DNA from: Typha latifolia | Taxonomy: Eukaryota > Streptophyta > Magnoliopsida > Poales > Typhaceae | NCBI GenBank assembly: GCA_019914945.1 | Contig: CM034113.1 | Location: forward strand, 2,418,001 to 2,482,000 | Reading direction: 5' to 3' | DNA: 64,000 nucleotides | In this document: one piece after another, positions 60,961-64,000 of the stretch | Layout: each line of letters begins with the position of its first letter | Numbering within the stretch: position 1 is the stretch's first letter | Position numbers and translations under genes: made by a program | Notes under the pieces: generated by a model | The model's database searches: none | What the model was told of the DNA's origin: nothing | What the model saw: only the letters and a program-made list of their open reading frames with translations

Positions 60961-61856
60961 ATTAATATATAGTGATAACATAATCTCGATCTATGGTAAA
61001 TGTATGTTGATTTTCTCTATTATATTCTCTAAGTAGAGTTCTCTCATTTACTTTCCATATGCCCCACCATAATGCAATTTGATTTTCGCTACAATTGTCC
61101 TTGTCAAAATGTATGTGTGATTAATTATACATATCATGCTAAACTTTAATAGGGCTAAGAAATATAATAACATGGATTTAATGAAATATTGTAAATAACC
61201 AACTCAATAACTTGCAAATAGGTAAGCAATTGAGTGATATACTTAATAACTTCGTTTGTGACATTTCCATAAACATATGACATGCACAGTCCTCGTACTC
61301 AAAGGGATATAAGTAAAGATCTATGAAAAGTGATTATACAAGACTTAAACAAAGATACTACTACTTAAAGGGAGAATAAATTGTCTTAATTCATAGAGCA
61401 GAAACTTACCTGTGGTCAAGAGCTCAATAACTAGCACCTTCATCTTTCTCTTCAAGAATGCCTAGATACATCTTGAGATTAGAAGAAAAAGATATACTAG
61501 GGAAGAGAGATCAGTAGAGATTTAGGAAATAAGATTTTTCGGATGAGAAAGATAGGGTTTTCATATGAGAGATTAAGAAAGATGGGGTTTTACTAAATGT
61601 AAATGGGTTGAGTTTCCTAACGGGTATGGATGTGAATATCCAAAGGCATACTAGTAATTTGAGCATCGTAGGTTAGTTTAATTTGAATTCAGTTAGTCTA
61701 TGTGACGTTAACTAATGGCAGGGGGTTTAGTAGATAGTAAATATATAAAGCAGGAGTGGATTTAGGCCGGCAGAAAAATAATAGGTCGAAATAGAAATAA
61801 GGCAAAAAGGAGGGAGCAAAATAAAGTTTTTCCTAGAATTTTCTATCATAATACCT
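60961..61856. other. Region upstream of the MULE fragment
   Basis: AT-rich, no coding support. It may contain the 5' untranslated part and terminal inverted repeat of the MULE, but the matching end is lost, so no boundary can be set. Confidence 0.35.
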
Positions 61857-63191
61857 AGGGTGATTTGCAAAAACACAATGCATTTTCGATTTTATACATT
61901 AAGCGCACTTCATATTTTCTTTGAATGTCAGAAATTTTTTTTTTTCATTTTCTCTTCTATGCATTTAATATAGTGGTGAAGGAAGAGAAATCTACTATGC
62001 ATTTAATAAAATCTAACTTTTTTAATTAAATATACTATCACTTTTTGCCTAGGAAAGATGCAGGCAGCAATATATGTTTGCACTCTCTCTTTCTCATATA
62101 TATTTACATAATATATAAAATAAGAATTAGTCTGATTTTCTAAAATATAATAATATTATGTCACATTTGCTTCAGGAGAACATGGGCAGTAATAAATATT
62201 TACTAACCAATACAGAAAAAGCTATCAACTATGTAAATTAATTACACTCTACATCAGTATAAATTAGGAATTAATTAAACTAAATGAAATTCATTAAAAA
62301 ATAAGTGTTTAATACATAATAAATCTGTTAAATAGAAAATACAAGTATTCAATAACTATGAATTTTGTAATAAAAAATATGAAACAGAAATAATTGGTGT
62401 TCAATAATTCCAAATTATGTAATAAAACTATGAAACAATAAAAATGCATATTAAATAACTATGAATTTATGTAATAAAACTATAAAAATAAATAACTGCC
62501 GTATAGTAAAAATTGTGAGTTTCATAAAAATATAAGTGTTTAATAACTATAAATCACATAATAAAATTGGGAGATATGAAATATTATTGTTCATACGAAT
62601 TACATAATAAAACTATGAAACTCGTGAAATGTAAATGTTCAATAATTATAAATTATGTCATAAAATTTTAAAACATGTAGAAATACAAATGCGGAAGTGA
62701 TACAGATTAACTAGTAATGGAGAATTATGTTCAATAATCTCAAACTACTTAGTTAATAACTGCAAAAAATGTGAACTAACTATCAACTAGAAATACACAA
62801 ATTATGAAGTCCATAAACTAGCTACCAATTAAAATGGTACAACAAAAAAACCTTTAAACTTACTTCGCTTTTAGAAGCAACTATATATTTGGTTGGAGAA
62901 TAAAATTTTTAATTAATATAAAGTACTTGCATGTCCAATTAAAATTCTTTTTGGCTGGAGGAGTGAGAAAAAGATATTTTTATATTACTATAGAATATTA
63001 GTATATATAGTCGAGTGTAAGATGTACTTAATGTAACTAATAAATAATTTGTACAATTCTGTCTACTTTTCATATAGGGTAAGAGCAAAGTTAGGAAAAC
63101 TAGTAAAAAAAAATCTATCATGCAGGAAACAATGTAAAGCAAATCTGACTTCAAAAAAGAAAATAAAATGTATTTTTTGTGCAAATCACCC
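61857..63191. mobile_element. Non-autonomous TIR element, 1335 bp, 8-bp target-site duplication
   Basis: TAATACCT is present at 61849-61856 and 63192-63199. The element starts AGGGTGATTTGCAAAAAC and ends GTGCAAATCACCC, so the ends are inverted repeats of at least 11-12 bp. The interior is very AT-rich with repeated TAATAACTATGAATT- and GTAATAAAACTATGAA-type words (62300-62620) and no transposase frame. An 8-bp duplication suits a hAT- or Mutator-type origin. Confidence 0.8.
62270..62680. repeat. Degenerate AT-rich tandem repeat inside the TIR element
   Basis: Words such as TTCAATAACTATGAATT, ATGTAATAAAACTATGAAA and GTGTTTAATAACTATAAATC recur roughly every 55-75 bp, about six times. Confidence 0.65.
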
Positions 63192-63459
63192 TAATACCTA
63201 TAACTTTGAAATTTTAGCAGACCATGGTCTCGGCCCACTTAGATAAAGAGTGTGTTCTTTGTTTAGTCATTATTAAGAGTTAATGTGAGGAGAAGAGAAT
63301 GTATGCTATAAAAGAGGCCATGTATTACATAATGAATAAGGAGCATATATAGAGTTCAAAATTCTCACGCCAATTAAATAAGGAGCATATAAAAATATAT
63401 ATATATATATACACACACGACTATGTTGTAGTTCTTGATTAAGATATAAAATATTATTT

Positions 63460-64000
63460 TTGGTTGTTCAAATGCAGTCGAAGGGTGTTCAAACGCTTGC
63501 ATAGGTTTCACACATACATATCCTTATTTTTGGTCGTCAAATGCGGTTGAACGATATTCGAGCGCTCGTCGGTTAAGTTATTTTATATTAAGATTTGTTT
63601 ATAATTTTTGAATGATTGGCTAACCTCCAAATACATGGTATAACAACCACTTTTGGATTATTGATTATTAGAGCTTTTGTTTTGCATATAGGCTTGAGCC
63701 CCTCCTCCTTCCTCCTTTTCGGTATCTACACCGAGCTTCCTTCTACGGCCGAGGTTAATCCTCCGTCGCTTCTTCCTCCTCACTCCAGCAACTAGCCATA
63801 CTTGGAAGCTTCCTTCTTTTCCCTCATTTTGTTCAAGATACTATTTTACCTACCACAACCATCATCATCTTCCATAATCTTAACATTAACCACATTACCA
63901 ACTTTCATCATCCACATTCATCCTATCATCTTCTGACCTTTGGTCATTAATTTCCTCATATCTTTTGATCTACCTTCTAAAGCGACAAGATTTCAATTGT
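63460..64000 (+). mobile_element. Partial LTR of the GTTCGAAC family, running off the window
   Basis: GTTGAACGATATTCGAGCGC (63547-63566) and TTTTGAATGATTGGCTAACC (63607-63626) align with U3 of the LTR at 16299-17203, as does the following ACAACCA-TT-GGATTATTGA. The CT-rich leader from about 63680 also matches in type. The TG start is not preserved and the right end is outside the window. Confidence 0.6.

Noticed and set aside
1..64000. CRISPR-like arrays, organelle insertions or bacterial-type operons
   Set aside because: No regularly spaced identical repeats with unique spacers, no rRNA/tRNA clusters, and all genes have plant introns.

Overview
The window is nuclear DNA of a flowering plant. 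Genes have many introns, and several kinds of retrotransposon and MITE fill most of the remaining space. A monocot is the better guess: the first coding exons at 7.3-7.7 kb (reverse strand) and 39.47-39.83 kb (reverse strand) are very GC-rich and the downstream exons of the same genes are AT-rich, a 5'-to-3' GC gradient typical of many monocot genes. This is inference; no species-specific marker was seen.

Four host genes are supported. (1) 230-3583, + strand: the 3' part of a PQT3/RBBP6-like RING E3 ubiquitin ligase gene with a CCHC knuckle; the N-terminal DWNN part lies left of the window. (2) 4608-7689, - strand: a two-exon gene for a 392-aa protein of unknown function with a hydrophobic N-terminal hairpin and a long acidic middle. 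(3) 12627-23031, - strand: a six-exon gene for a 330-aa R3H-SUZ RNA-binding protein, whose large introns hold a solo LTR and two MITE-like elements. (4) 33824-39827, - strand: a five-exon gene for a 415-aa plastid BASS-family carrier, closest in memory to BASS3. All splice sites used are GT-AG and keep the reading frame. The four genes have unrelated roles and do not form a pathway.

Repeat layout. 8.2-10.2 kb: a small LTR element with only a decayed copia-type gag. 23.9-29.3 kb: a reverse-strand LINE split by a roughly 3-kb insertion. 29.8-33.2 kb: LINE fragments, a 981-bp poly(A) retrosequence with an 11-bp target-site duplication, and a copia 3' end. 40.7-41.7 and 52.1-53.1 kb: a diverged segmental duplication in which each copy carries its own insertion of one MITE family. 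44.2-50.2 kb: a reverse-strand gypsy element nested in copia-like LTR sequence, then a LINE RNase H remnant. 50.3-51.2 kb: an insertion with inverted arms. 53.3-54.1 kb: two LTR fragments in opposite orientation. 54.4-60.0 kb: two related chromodomain gypsy elements, one inside the other. 60.0-61.0 kb: a broken MULE transposase. 61.86-63.19 kb: a non-autonomous TIR element with an 8-bp duplication. The right edge enters another LTR of the GTTCGAAC-rich family that also occurs at 16.3, 54.7 and 55.1 kb.

No tRNA, rRNA, CRISPR or organelle insertion was recognised. I found no clearly new biological system. The most informative items are the young-looking insertion scars, the palindrome-rich LTR family, the gag-only element, and the unusual 3' end of the PQT3-like gene.
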